From assembly GCA_012656075.1 (NCBI GenBank), contig JAAKBF010000007.1, positions 1,116,001-1,180,000 on the forward strand: DNA of 64,000 nt, read 5' to 3'. The position numbers and the translations under genes were made by a program. This DNA comes from Phytophthora hibernalis. Taxonomy: Eukaryota > Oomycota > Peronosporomycetes > Peronosporales > Peronosporaceae. Positions 11,451 through 24,000 of this stretch are shown one piece after another (the stretch's first letter is position 1; each line of letters starts with the position of its first letter). Under the pieces are notes generated by a model. That model had not been told where the DNA came from. It did not search any database and saw only the letters and a list, made by a program, of their open reading frames with translations.

Positions 11451-11593
11451 ATTAGATCATATTGCAGATTAGATAGACTGTATCCTCTGGACATGCTTGA
11501 GGCTCGATGAAGTCATGAGTACTCCAGCAAATTATTTGTCAGATGATGGCGTATGTTCAAGAGGTGTCGCTTTCATCGATTGCTGGCTTTTCA

Positions 11594-11722
11594 GGCAGTT
11601 TTCAGCGAATCCAGTGCAGTTTTCAGTGAATTCAGCGGTTTTCAGCGAATTCAGTGCAGTTTTCAGCGAATTCAGCGCAGTTGTCAGCGAATTCTGTGCG
11701 GTATATAGGGAATTCAGTGCAA
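11594..11722 (+). repeat. 21-bp minisatellite, six units
   Basis: Units of the form CAGTTTTCAGCGAATTCAGTG repeat six times, most carrying an EcoRI site (GAATTC). One unit is 19 bp, which shifts the frame. On the plus strand it reads as seven-residue AVFSEFS units, and on the minus strand as ALNSLKT units. The enclosing frames (about 70-85 residues) have no recognised homology. Confidence 0.8.
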
Positions 11723-11759
11723 CAAATGCGCACAATAGTTTAGGCGGCGGCTTCTGATT

Positions 11760-12196
11760 ACCACTAAAATCTTAAAAAACGGACCTTTCAAAAATACGGA
11801 CCGAGCAAATCTGTCTCTGAGTGCACCGCCAAATGCATGAGGGCAACATTCGTCGTGAAGGGGGAATAAGTTGAGAAGCATACCCAGGCGAGTACAGAGT
11901 TCCAGCTCACCACCACAATCTTCACCCCAGACAACTTATTTTATATAGCGCGCACAACAGTAGGGGTCGTCTGGATGAGGTTTTTTTACAGTCTGCTGCA
12001 TCGCGGATGCTGATGCGCGAGACCCGCGAAGAAGAGCAGCCGTATATTTTCAAGTGGTAAGGAGGACTTCAATGCTCCGTTTGGTCAATCCTAAAATTCA
12101 CTTTCGGCCAACCCCGACCCTGTTCGCGACCAGTCGCAGTAGGAACGATCAACACTCCTCCTTCGCGACCGCCGGTTTCCAAACGACCTGTTGTAG
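11760..12196. other. Intergenic, nothing recognised
   Basis: I see no supported gene, RNA or repeat between the 21-bp array and the decayed frame that follows. Confidence 0.4.
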
Positions 12197-12682
12197 TGAG
12201 GGAGTTGTCAAACGAGCGAGCGATCGGTACTAACGAGCTGGAATGCCGGAAGGGCGGTAGATTACGCTCGCTTATCACACATCCTGGATTTCACGTTCAA
12301 GCGCTACGAAAAGGAGCTAGCTGCTCACGGGAAATACATAGTTGGCGATATTAAGGAAGTTCCCTCGAACAGCGCGAATGTATTTGCGGGAGATACGTCA
12401 ATACGAGTGGGGAATGGGGGAGGAGCTGACTAGGTGGAGATTGCTGCACCGAGGAGAGGTAGCGAAACGGGCACGGAGAGAGTGAAGTATATGTTGACGA
12501 ATGAAGAAACCATTTTGACTAAACTTCGGCCACGGTTGGAAAGCGTGCGATCTGCACTCAACGAAGCATGGCTCATTGAACACACAGTTGGTGTAGAACT
12601 TTGTTCTGAACATCGTTGTGTACGGGAATCGATGGGCCGAGTTGCTTTCTTAGAGCTAAAAATTGTGTGTTATGTAGAGTGA
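12197..12682 (+). pseudogene. Unrecognised gene remnant with one in-frame stop
   Basis: One frame reads about 160 residues with a single TAG at 12430. It includes LSHILDFTFKRYEKELAAHG, KYIVGDIKEVPS, TNEETILTKLRPRLESV and NEAWLIEHTVGVELC. The amino-acid composition and the helix-like pattern look like real protein. I do not recognise the family, and no start codon is apparent. The TAG could be a mutated sense codon, or this could be two exons. Confidence 0.35.
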
Positions 12683-12800
12683 GGTCTTACGACGCATCGG
12701 GTTGAGAGCAAAATTCGGATCGCTAGTACGGTAAGACGAAGGTTCTAGTTTATTCTTCGGTGGGCATTTGTAACGTTTATTATTTCTGATTGACTAGACA

Positions 12801-12977
12801 ATGTACATCGATGGCAATGTGGTCAAGGAAAGGGCGGACTTGACGGCATTTTCGGATATTCTCAACAATTTATACCACGACTCAAGATGGGAGTACCATA
12901 GATGCCTTGGGCCACGAGCAATTTCGGATCTTGTGCTATCGGATTCGAGTAGTTTGCAGAGATTGATCGCTGAGTAA
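12801..12977 (+). CDS. Hypothetical 58-residue frame or terminal exon
   Basis: A short frame from ATG with a protein-like sequence (FSDILNNLYHDSRWEYHRC, ending SSSLQRLIAE). An intron-like stretch (GTAAGACG at about 12730 to TGACTAG at about 12798) lies just upstream, so this may be a last exon belonging with the remnant at 12197-12682. The frames do not join cleanly. No family is recognised. Confidence 0.25.
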   Translation: MYIDGNVVKERADLTAFSDILNNLYHDSRWEYHRCLGPRAISDLVLSDSSSLQRLIAE

Positions 12978-13180
12978 ATACTTCAGTCCTTTTCGTTTAT
13001 TGCATTCTACTGAATTACATTACTTCGACGTCAGTGTGTGTTGGCTGAAAGACCTCGTGCGCGAAGAGACTCGACAGAGATTCGAGACGCGCTACTGTGC
13101 AGATTTATTAATAGCGTCAAAACATATCAAATTGACGACGTTGAAGTTCAATTCCCTAAACCTGTTCAACCAGCCAAGCA

Positions 13181-13196
13181 GCTCATTTAACGTTTT
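13181..13196 (+). promoter_or_regulatory. INR/FPR-like core promoter of HGD
   Basis: GCTCATTTAACGTTTT matches the oomycete composite initiator/flanking consensus GCTCATTYYNCAWTTT at 14 of 16 positions. It lies 38 bp upstream of the HGD start codon, a normal distance for this element. Confidence 0.6.
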
Positions 13197-13233
13197 GCGC
13201 TCTACTTCCCAGGCTCTCCACCTTCCTCCTGCC

Positions 13234-15024
13234 ATGACGGACGCCCAATGGGACTCGCTCTCGTACCTGCCAGGCTTCGGCAACCATTTCTGCTCGGAGG
13301 CGCTACCCAACGCATTGCCCAAGGGCCAAAACAATCCCCAAAAGTAGGAATCTGCACTTTACCACCCCTAAAATACGAGTTCTTAACGTTAATTTTCTGT
13401 TGGCCAATGCAGAGTCCGTACGGACTGTACGCGGAGCAGCTCTCGGGGACGGCGTTCACGTTGCCGCGCCACTCGAACCAGCGCAGGTGAGTTGGTGACA
13501 CTTTTGTGCAAATTGTAGCATTGCTGAGAACTAAACTTGATGTTGTAGCTGGTTGTACCGGATTTTGCCCCAGTGGTGCACGAGAAGTACCAGGAGGTGA
13601 AACATCCGTTCGTTAAGGCGGACTTTGCCAAGGAGAAGTTGACGCCCCAGCAGATGCGGTGGAAGCCCATGCCGCTCCCCAAAGAGTCCGAGAGTCTGGA
13701 TTTTGTGGACGGACTGCGCACGATCGGCGGAGCGGGGGACCCCACGATGAAAGCGGGCATGGCGATCCACATGTACGCAGCCAACAAGTCCATGACCGAC
13801 AAGTGCTTCTACAACTCGGACGGCGACTTTCTCATCGGTGCGTTGGCAAAATCCGTTGAAAATGAATTGGACTGACCATTTTTTCGTGTTTTTATTTTTG
13901 CAGTCCCACAGATTGGCGTGCTGAAGATTACCACCGAGTTTGGTCGACTCAAGGTGTCACCGCACGAGATTTGTGTCATCCAGGTACAGAACGGTGTTGG
14001 TGGCGATCGATGGCCTATTGGGCTGACCTGGACTTTGTTTTATTGCCCTCGGTAGCGTGGGATTCGATTTTCGGTGGAGCTGGACGAGCCTTCCCGTGGC
14101 TATATTCTGGAGGTGTACAATCGCCATTTCATCCTCCCTGATCTTGGACCTATTGGAGCGAATGGGCTCGCTAACCCGCGCGATTTCGAGCACCCGACCG
14201 CTGCCTACGAGGATCGTGCGTGCGAGTACCTGGTCGTCAACAAGGTAGGCAATTGCTTGAAACTGTAGAATTGGTTGGAGGTTCTAACTCGAGAGACGTC
14301 GCTAGTTTGGTGGTCAAATGTTTTCAGCCCGCATGGCCTTTTCACCGTTCAATGTCGTCGCGTGGCATGGAAATTACGTTCCCTGCAAATACAACTTGGA
14401 CAAGTTCTGCACGATGAACGCTGTGAACTACGATCACCCGGTACGCATTCTCTACTTTATCTCACATGCATGTCTACAGTTTTCGTTTGCTTCTCGCTAA
14501 CTTGGGGTTCTGCTTTCATAGGACCCCTCCATTTATTGCGTGCTCACGTGCCAAACCGATGAACCAGGCAATGCGGTTGCAGACTTCGTCATTTTCCCGC
14601 CGCGATGGATGGTACGTGAATTCCCTCCCATTAACCAATTCGTTCAACCTATTCTAACACAACGCGCGCAGGTTCAAGAGCACACGTTCCGCCCACCGTA
14701 CTTCCATCGTAATTGCATGAGCGAGTACATGGGAATGGTTTACGGTAGCTATGACGCCAAAAAGGTGGAGAGGACGGGTTCGCCCCAGGGGGTGCTTCTC
14801 TACACAGTGTCGACACCCCGCACGGTCCAGATGCAGCGACGTTCCTTGCAGCTTCCAACGCGGAGTTGAAACCGGAGAAGTTCGAAGGAGGGCTCGCGTT
14901 CATGTTCGAGACGACATACCTCGTTAAGTTGACGGACTACGCTCTTCGCTGCGACCACAACGATCAAAACTACTGGAAGTGCTGGCAGCAAATGCCAAAG
15001 CTCTTCAATCCCAACCAGATTTAA
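13234..15024 (+). CDS. HGD: Homogentisate 1,2-dioxygenase
   Basis: Iron-dependent ring-cleaving enzyme of tyrosine and phenylalanine catabolism; it converts homogentisate to maleylacetoacetate. I place eight exons: 13234-13343, 13413-13486, 13549-13837, 13904-13983, 14056-14244, 14306-14440, 14522-14611 and 14672-15024. The seven introns are 60-81 bp and all GT-AG. Family signatures include YLPGFGNHF, GQNNPQ, YAEQLSGTAFT, DLGPIGANGLANPRDF and SPFNVVAWHGNY. The iron-site region FRPPYFHRNCMSEYMG supplies His and Glu ligands, and TPHGPDA supplies the second His. Three one-base homopolymer shortfalls (about 13341, 13570 and 14767) break the conceptual frame; corrected, the protein is about 435 residues, the usual size. 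The gene converges on the dynein with a 65-bp gap. Confidence 0.92.
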
Positions 15025-15089
15025 GCCTACACCACATTTACGGTAAATGAAACTGAGTCTTTAAAAATAAAATACATCTATGATCGGAT

Positions 15090-18000
15090 CTAGGAATCTC
15101 TTTGCATAACAAGCGCCACACCAGCCAATATCCACTTCGCCTTCGGATGCATCGTGTTCAGTGTAGAGAGGAACACGTACGTCGGTCCTCGAAGTGTTGT
15201 CTGGTAAACAGGACAATCAAATATATCCTTGCTACGTCGGAAGTGCCCTACTGCTGTGGCCTCCCACTTGATGTCAATCACAACAGCTCGTGCATACATT
15301 ACAGGTGCTGCAGGTAGCAGTTCCTTTGGCATAGGATCCACTAGATGCCCACCACAAGAGATAGAATCGACCTCATATATGAACGGTGACGTTTTGTCAC
15401 CGTCTTTCATAGGATATTCCCACCGCGCGCCCTCCATGAACAGACCATGAATGTACGCACCCATTTCAGGATATGATTCTGCCCCCTCAGCATCGGCAAT
15501 GGGTGTAACATGAGTTTCAATCGCCATGGAGTCCAGTGGGATTCCGTGTGTTCGCGCCGTGCACTGCTTGATTGCAGTGAGGAAAGCTGTTGGATTGAAC
15601 AAGCCCGAGATCCACATCGAATAGGGAAGGCGGAACTCGTTTGTCCAGTTTGAAAGAAATTGGACGCGTTCCAGTAGATCGGCAAACCACAACGATAGCG
15701 ATTTGCGCGACCACCACGCGTATCTTTCCCAAGAGCACGTATGCAGCGCATTACGACCAGGGACTTGGTTGATTGAAAGAGCCTCCATAAGGTCCTCCAT
15801 CGACTCTGTCATGTTTAACGTGCCCTGAATTCCCTTCGTGAGCTCGACGAGACTGGTTTGAATCTCGTGGAGTAGCGTGTGCATGCGAGTAGCTTCTTGC
15901 AAAGCAACTACAACGTAAGGAGATTGATCGGACGTCAGCAATGGGTCTGCCTTGGCTTGTAAGTCTACAAGATCAATTTCTGGGGAAATTTTTCGAGCAA
16001 CTCCTCGATAATTGCGTAGACTTGAGCATTTTCTTTTGCCAGCTCAGAAGCTGCACTTCGTGCAGTCTTAGCTGACGTGCCATCATCAGATGGCCCTCCT
16101 GATGGCTGGAATTTCGCAATTGCTGCGAAAAGTTCATTAGAGGCGTCCACGAGGTATCCTACCTCCGCGTTCGGATGCAATCCGTACACTGTTGGCGATT
16201 CACTCGGAAGCTGTGTTTCGATATGATCGACGTACTTGGTATAACTAAAAGTAAATGGGTCGGGGCACTTAAACCCAGCAGTGAGTTCCTTACCGTGGAA
16301 AATGTCTTTTGTAAAGACTTCGTTCAGGTAGGTGTTGTTCGTAATCCGGTCCCAGGGATCCGTGATATGACCACCATACATAATTTCTCCGAAGATGTAG
16401 CGCAAATCATCCCATGGCAGACTCTTCGATCTACTCGTTGCCGCAGTGTCAAGATACCGTCGAAGTACATCCGAACAGATAAGTAAGTCACCCGTGTTAA
16501 AGCTGTACGGGCGACTCCAACCTTGACTGCCAAACCTCCGCCGTCCTAACACCAGCGCATGGAAGAAGCATAAAGCGAAGATACACCCTTGGTACTCGCT
16601 AGGCTGAGCACACTCGTCAATTTGTTTCAGCGAAAAGTTAGCCCAGGCTCGGCGCAAATTACTCTTTAAGTCAGTCGGTGCCTCATTAGCAACCTTGATG
16701 CAGCTTTGTAGAAGTGACTCCGGAAGGTTGCTGAGCGAGGCCAAAGCTGGGCCCTCGGATGAGAGAAAACACCGGAAATTCTGGTCTGCAGAAACAGAAT
16801 AGACTTCCAAAGTTCTTTCTAACCTCGGGAGCCATGACTGCATCAAATGGATGTTCTGAAGAATCACCCAATTTCCTTCACGAGAGAACTTCATGAGGAC
16901 ACTGTCAGCATATTCCTCCTGGCCTTGACCCATAGAAATATTGATAAGATTTCCTCGTTCGTATGTGAAATCAAACTTTTGCCAAGCGTCTCCACCCACG
17001 ATGTTGGGTCAACACCAGGAAATAGCACGAAAAACATTGGCGTTGAGGCACTCGTTTCTTGGTAGGCCGCCTCCATGTCAAAAGGTGGTTGCTGAACCAT
17101 CTGCTTACCAAAGGTATCACTTAGATATGTGCGCAGAGCAAAGATCATTCGATCTGGCCGGAGCACGCGTACGATGTGCAGCAACTGGACTGACGTCACT
17201 GAGGTTTTGTATTGTCCGGGGAGCGGCCTCACTTCGGGCTTTTCAGCATCACACCATTCTCGCCATTCTTCACTATCGGAGCGTATAAACGTTGTAAGCT
17301 TCTGTAGGCTGGGTATATTTTCCTCGAGTTTCCGAACGCGAAGCCAAATTGTTTCAGACATCCACTCACTAAGAAGTCCCATCCCCGACCCCATGTCACT
17401 TGCAGTACTGCAGGTCACTAGCTGACGAACGTCGATCGCATCAATTTTCTTCTCTGATTGTAAAATCGAAAAACACAGTTGACTGGCCAAAGTCAGCTTG
17501 TCCTTCTCAAAGAGCCCCCGACGTATGTAGTTGAATACCACCTCCGTAATAGATGTATTGAGCTGCGTACACCGGGCCTCGATCTGAGCTGTTGAAGGCT
17601 TTTCTTCCTGGTCCGTTTCTTTCATGAGGACGTCTAAATCCTGCTCGGTGTTAGTCTCCACAACTCGATCCGCCAGGAGCAAATCTGAATTCCACTGAAA
17701 GCGTTGCGATACAATAACCTTTTTTGCCGCTGCCTTCAACCGACTAAGTAATCCTCCGCCACCTGATGAAGGTGGTCTTCCAGATTCCTTTTCCGGTTGA
17801 ACCAGGTCAATTCCACGCTGAAAAATGACGACGTACGCATTCAAAGAGTAAACGTAGTATGAATGCATACGATGCAGACCATCCATGATGAAAAATAGAA
17901 GCGCCCCCGATTGGCAACGGATTGATACTTCGCGCTCAGCTCATTGATTTGAGCCTCGTACTCTGTGGCTTTGGCAGCTTTCTTTGTTATTTCTTGTGAT

Positions 18001-21000
18001 GTAGCCTTAGTCGTTTCCAAGTCCGTGATTACCTGCACATTCTCAGTCACATCCCCTCAGCATCGGCAAGACTCGAAAGTATACGATCTTCCAGCGTTTG
18101 TATCCGGATTTTGAACTCGTTCTGTTGGTGGATGAGAGCTGTGCGAACTTTGGCCATTTTAGGCCACTCCTTGCGCACTACGAGAGACAAAAGCTGGTCT
18201 TCGAGGCCTTGTTGCGTAACAGCAAAATTGATCATCGTAGTCTCGGCTTGCAGCTCAGGAGGGTAGTGAGGATTCGAAAGCTTTGTATGCAAATACAGTC
18301 GGAATTCTGGATGTAGTTCGACAAGTTTATCGCCCATTTTCAGAAGGGTTTTGTGTCCTCGTACGGTGGTAGACTGGGAGATCACGGGCCACATACATAC
18401 CTCCAGTTTCTCTCCCATATTTTCAACTATCACTGTGTAGCCATGCTCGACTGCAGTCTCCAGCAGTTGAGGCAAGTTTGGTTGATCTTGGCGTACTACT
18501 TGCAGAGAGCTGGGAGCTGCACGGCGCGCATTCTTCTCCATTTCTCGAAGCCAATAAATACCTTGCAGTTGTGGGTCGATTAGTAATGGTGAACGAGTAC
18601 TGTTGCGGACAATTGCACCATTTTCGACTGAAACGCGATCGCTTGGAAGTCCTTTCGTGTTCCATTCGGCAATCTCTGAAGGTGTTGCAAGAATTTGTAA
18701 AGGATTACCATCTTCTGACATACTTGAAGTAGCGATTGGCCCTGGTGCCTTATCCTTTTCTTTGTCAGCTTTAGGCTTTTCAGCCAGTGCTTTACGGAGG
18801 AATGGAAGCCACTTGTCGTTGATAAGCAAATCCCGGAATGGTTTTGTGAAAGCACCAACATACGAAACAAAGCTAGCAGCTATCACAACGTCGCAGACCA
18901 ACATTTCAGCACTCACACGAAGTTGCTCCAGTTCATTCGCCCAGCGTTCACTCTCACTTCCGAGAGCCTTTGCTAATCGACGAGCAAGCTCCATACGAAG
19001 TCGACCTCTCTCCAGTAACGCCACTGCGTCCTGGACCTCCTTATTTATTTTGTCGAATTCATCTGTCAAAACTGTAAGCTTCTCCTCCAACGCTGCTACC
19101 TTTTGATTTACCAACTCCAGCCTTTCGTTCGCAACTCGCAGTTTTTCGTTAGACTCTTCTAATGCTCGCTTTTGGGCTCCACGACCACAATGGCATCGTA
19201 ATAAGCCACGATATTGATTACCCAGGCACACAGACCAGCAGATGCAGAGTTCTTCTTTTCGATTGCCTCCACATTGAAGTGTTCAAGTAGTAAAAACGGA
19301 CGGATTTCCTTCCAGTTGACCTCGGGTATTTGCTGGTTATCCACCAGCGTCTTGAATCCTTTGAGTTCTTCGACTAACGAGTTAATGTTTCCTAACAGCG
19401 CTTTCTTCGTGGCCTCCCAAGATCGATCCTTGTCTTTCACCTTGCCATTTTTCTGGATTATCACATTTGGATTTACACCAGCAAAGAGCACGACTACAGC
19501 GCCGAAAACGTCACCTACACCTGCAGGCGGTTTTGCCATTGTCTTGCAGTTTCCCAGATCTTTTTTGTTAAGTGTGTCTAGAGCCGCCATCGCAGCCTCT
19601 ACCATAGGCTGTGCTTGAGCAAGATCCGCTTCGGTATCCGCCTTCTTTGCAGATACGTCGGTCTGGATAATAGCGCATTTCTCGCGCTCAACGTTTGCTC
19701 TTGCTGTCTCGTTTTCAACAAGCTCCTTGTCTTTTTGCAGACGTGCTGCTAATTCTTCAACAATAACCTTCTTTTCTTCTGCTTCTTCTAGGGTGCGTTT
19801 CAACTCCTCCTCCATGGTCGCAACGATTTCTCCTGTCGATTCCATCTTCTCCAATCCACTTTGAAGGCGTTGCATCGCTTTTTGGTGCCTTGAGTGCTTT
19901 TGGGCTAGTAGCCGACGGTATAGTGTCAAACATTCCAGATACGACTTCGGAGTCGAGTATACGCGACGCTTTTCACGCGCGAAAAACTCACTTGCTAAAG
20001 TATTTGTGCTCTGAAAAGCAAATGGCATGAAATTCTGTACAGCCGTCGCCACATTTTCAGCGGGACTCAACTGGAGGGTGTTATCGAATGAAAGGAAACG
20101 CGCAGCAACGGACCGCAGCGCTTCCTTAGGCCATGGTTGAAACCAGTCGATCAATGCACAGTTCACTAGAGCGGGGAACTTTCGAGCTCGGACTCGGAAG
20201 TCTGCCGTTGCCGGAGAGAAACATAGGACAACGTGTAGATTACGCTTAGTTTCCTGGACGAACCATCGCCATGCACGCTCCTTTTCAGACCCTTCGTTTC
20301 CAAGATTCAAAGCTGCGTTAGCATCACCAGATGGATCTGACGCGGCATTTGCTGCTAGCGCTGCCATCATCCTCGGTTGGAATTGCTGAATCAGATTGGT
20401 CTGCTCGTCAGCAGTGTAAAGATCTGGTATGTTGCCACTGGATAGCAAGTCGTTCAAATACACGAGCATTCGTTCATTCTTGATTTGATTGTCGTCGAAC
20501 AAGAAAACTACTCCGTCACCTTTGACACCGGCTTTCATAAACATATTTTGAAGATCAGATTTGAAGTCCAACAGTGAATATGCTTGTGTTTCCACTAGAG
20601 CGTATCCACAGATGAATGTACTTAAACGTGCCAGTGACTTGCGGCCACTTCCACCAACACCGACAAGAAGCGCGTGACCGGATGGGTTTGAAATAATGCG
20701 TACGATACGGGCAATATGCTCGAGTGCGTCCTTAAACAAAACCAGGTCCATCTTCGCGTTTAACTCGTTGTGTTCTGCCAGCGCTTCCTCAACGGTAGCA
20801 TGAAGAACTTGGAAGGATACCACCTGATCGTACTCGTTAGTACGCAAACCATTTGAAAAATGACAAAAGAGAACCGGATCAGTTTGATGTAGCGCTGAAT
20901 CGCCACTGCTGTCTGTACCAGGAGAAGCCGGGGCAAAGTAACGCATAAAGTTGAGAGCGGGAAAGCATTTTCTAGCTTGCTGCTGGACAATCGATGTGAA

Positions 21001-24000
21001 TTTGGCTTGATCATGTGTGGAAACCATGCGGTCTCCGTAGACCCGGGAGGATTCATGCACCCATAATAATGCGAATTTAAGCGGGTCCTCAAATGTTGCT
21101 GGCTTTGCCATCAACAGTCCTTGGAACACGTTCGCTACATGTCGAATATTGAATTCGTAGTGAAAATTGGCTGCGGTCTTCCGAAAGGTACTGCATACTT
21201 GCACATGCAGATTGAGTGCAGCTTTTAGAATTGGCTGGCTCATCTTGCGGATATCTTCAACGAAATCGGCCACATAACCCTCTAGAAAAGTTGTGTAGAT
21301 AACCTGTAAACTGGCAGCGCTCAACTGAGGCAGGGCGAAAGTAACAAAATGCCGCTGAAGACGCGGGTTGATGCTGAAACTTCCGGCATTCGGGTTCATA
21401 CAACTAATGAACTGCACATCCACGATTTGTTTTAGTGAGAACTTAGCTCGATCATACCAGTGTCCATAGTCCAAGTATTGACGAAGAAGTGCGATCGCAC
21501 TCTGCGTCCCATACTGATCCACTTGAGGAAGATTTAGATCGTCTAGGAAGTATATCAACTGGTCTCCAACGGTTGGGCCATACGTAGAGCCAACTCGTTT
21601 TGCAAGCTTTGACTCGAGAATTGCTTGCAGTGCGTGCGCATTTGTGTAGTAATTGAAGTTGATACTCATACTGGCTGCTGGACCTTTAGTGGCGGTAATT
21701 GACGACGCTGCCGGAGCGGAGGATAAAGAAGTTGTAGCAATATGTTTACCTCCTGAGACCCGAACATCTAGATTGCTGAGTAATCCCTGTACCAGCTGTG
21801 TCTTTCCTGTGCCTGCATTGCCACAGAGCATGAAAGGACGCTCTTCACGAACCATGATACTCATCCAACTTGTAATAGAAGCCGTCTCAGGAGTAGATAC
21901 AGTGACAGATGACATGGCTACAGATCCATCGAAGTGGACAGCTTTGAAGTACGGCGACGCTCGCCACGTGTCAAACGTTAGCGTGTTGGGGTCAAGCCAG
22001 TAATCAAACACAGTGTCACGAGCAGGGAACTTGATGGTCTTAAACTCACTTCGCCACCATTCGCTAAACAGCTTACGATAGTCTGTTCCATCATCGGTAA
22101 TTGTAAGCGCGGCACCAAACGCCCAAACTGATATAAAACCACTCAGAATATCCACTTTCTTAAAGTCTCGTAGAGTTTCTGCGTCCAGTACCGCATCAAG
22201 AAAGTACAGGTAGGTTTGCACCATCGTTATTTCCTGCATGGGTACAATTGTCTTGCAACATTGCTTAACAAACGCTATAATCGGATCGATATACTTGTTC
22301 ATAGCTTCACCCAATGCTGTGCGTTGCTGTACAGACGTGCCCTTAGTTGCCACCCAGCTTGCCAAGAATGACCTCCATTGAAAACCATCGTCATCGGATA
22401 TGTAAAGAATCCCCGCACGAGATACCGTCGCCGGGGTTGCATACTTCAGATCCCGGATTTCAAATAAGAGTCGCATGTTTGGTTTGAGCGGGATACGCTC
22501 ATTTGACGCTAGCGTAAGCATTTTATTGTCATCCATGACAGAGTTCATCGATTCAATCCAATTAGCGTCCAGGTCTCCATCCAGTACGATCCATTTCGGG
22601 CGAGGATCTGTGACCGAACCACTAGACACGTCGCGCATGATCTTAGACAATAAACCATCTTTCCATTCTCGTGTACCAAGCACCATATATCCATAAAGAT
22701 CTTCAGTAGAAACTGCCTTGGGGTTGAGGTCAATTACTTTCGTCACGTGCTCCTCGCCTCTCTTCTTCCGAGCAGCAATAAGCGTCTCACAGCATTCTGT
22801 TTTACCACTTCCCGGTGGTCCCATCACGAAAACGCAGTGCCGAATTGCTAGCAGCTCTTCCAGCTGGATAACTTTCAGCCGAAATTGTTCGTGCGGCCAA
22901 AGCCCGCGATTTTCACACGCAACATGAACGTATTTTTCCATCGACTCGTCGATCTTCCGCGGTAGGTTCAGGTTGGGGAAGAGATCACTAAGTAGTCCCG
23001 TAAATATAAGAAGGTCCTGTTTCACGATTTTGGGCAAATTAAAATCTCGAAGGGAACGCATTAGAATTTCTTGCTCGGAAAGTTTCGGCTCAGCACGCTT
23101 AAAAGTACCAGCAACGACAAGTACGCTTTTGACAGCTCGCAGGCCCCAGTCATAGTGGTCTTGTTTGGAGAGAAGTTCTCGAAGCAACGAATATAGACTA
23201 AAGAATTTCGCAGCAAGAAGCTTTGCCTCTCGGAATCCTTCCGCCATCAGCATGTTCTCGCAGATCAGCACAAGGTCGGGCGCCATCACTGTAATTGGCC
23301 GGAATAATGCTTTCAAGCCTTCAGGTAGTTCGGAACGGCCGAGATAGCCAGGATTCATGGTAATGAATGTCCCGCATGTGGGATCAAGCGTGACCGAATC
23401 TCCTTCAACCACAACATGGCTGCTTTCGCCTCTAATTCCATCGCAGACAGCTTTGAATTGAACCGAGCATACAGATAACACTTCTGGGGCGAGACGGTTA
23501 AATTCATCAAAGCACCCCCACGCGCCTGCACTCGCTAAACCTTTGAAAATATTTCCCAGGTTTTTGTAGTCCATTTCAGGGGAACAGTTAAACACGTAAC
23601 ATATTTTGCCTACCATGTTTGCAAGATCTTTCGTGGTTTCTGTTTTTCCGGTTCCGGCAGGCCCTGCTGGGGCACAACCCATTTGAATATGAAGAGCCTG
23701 GGTAGCAGTAACATAAATTCTGTCAGTCAAAGGCGTGATCACCAGCCTCGAGCCATTGCCCAAATACTCGAATCCGTAGTCGAATGTTGCGTCACAAATT
23801 TCCAAATATGTGCGATTCTGATGATCCGACCGTCGTTGCTTTAACTGTGACTGCCAAAGAAACGAACTAGGTGTCGTGATCTCTTCATACAACAGTTTCT
23901 GCACAATATCTCGTGAATGGGCATCCATTGTGATCATGCACATTGTACGTTGGCGATCCCCTTTCGGCAAGTTCGTTTGAGTCAGCTTAATCAGATCGCT

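Noticed and set aside
13234..15024. HGD as a pseudogene
   Set aside because: All seven introns have clean GT-AG ends, active-site residues are kept, and each frame break is a one-base homopolymer shortfall.
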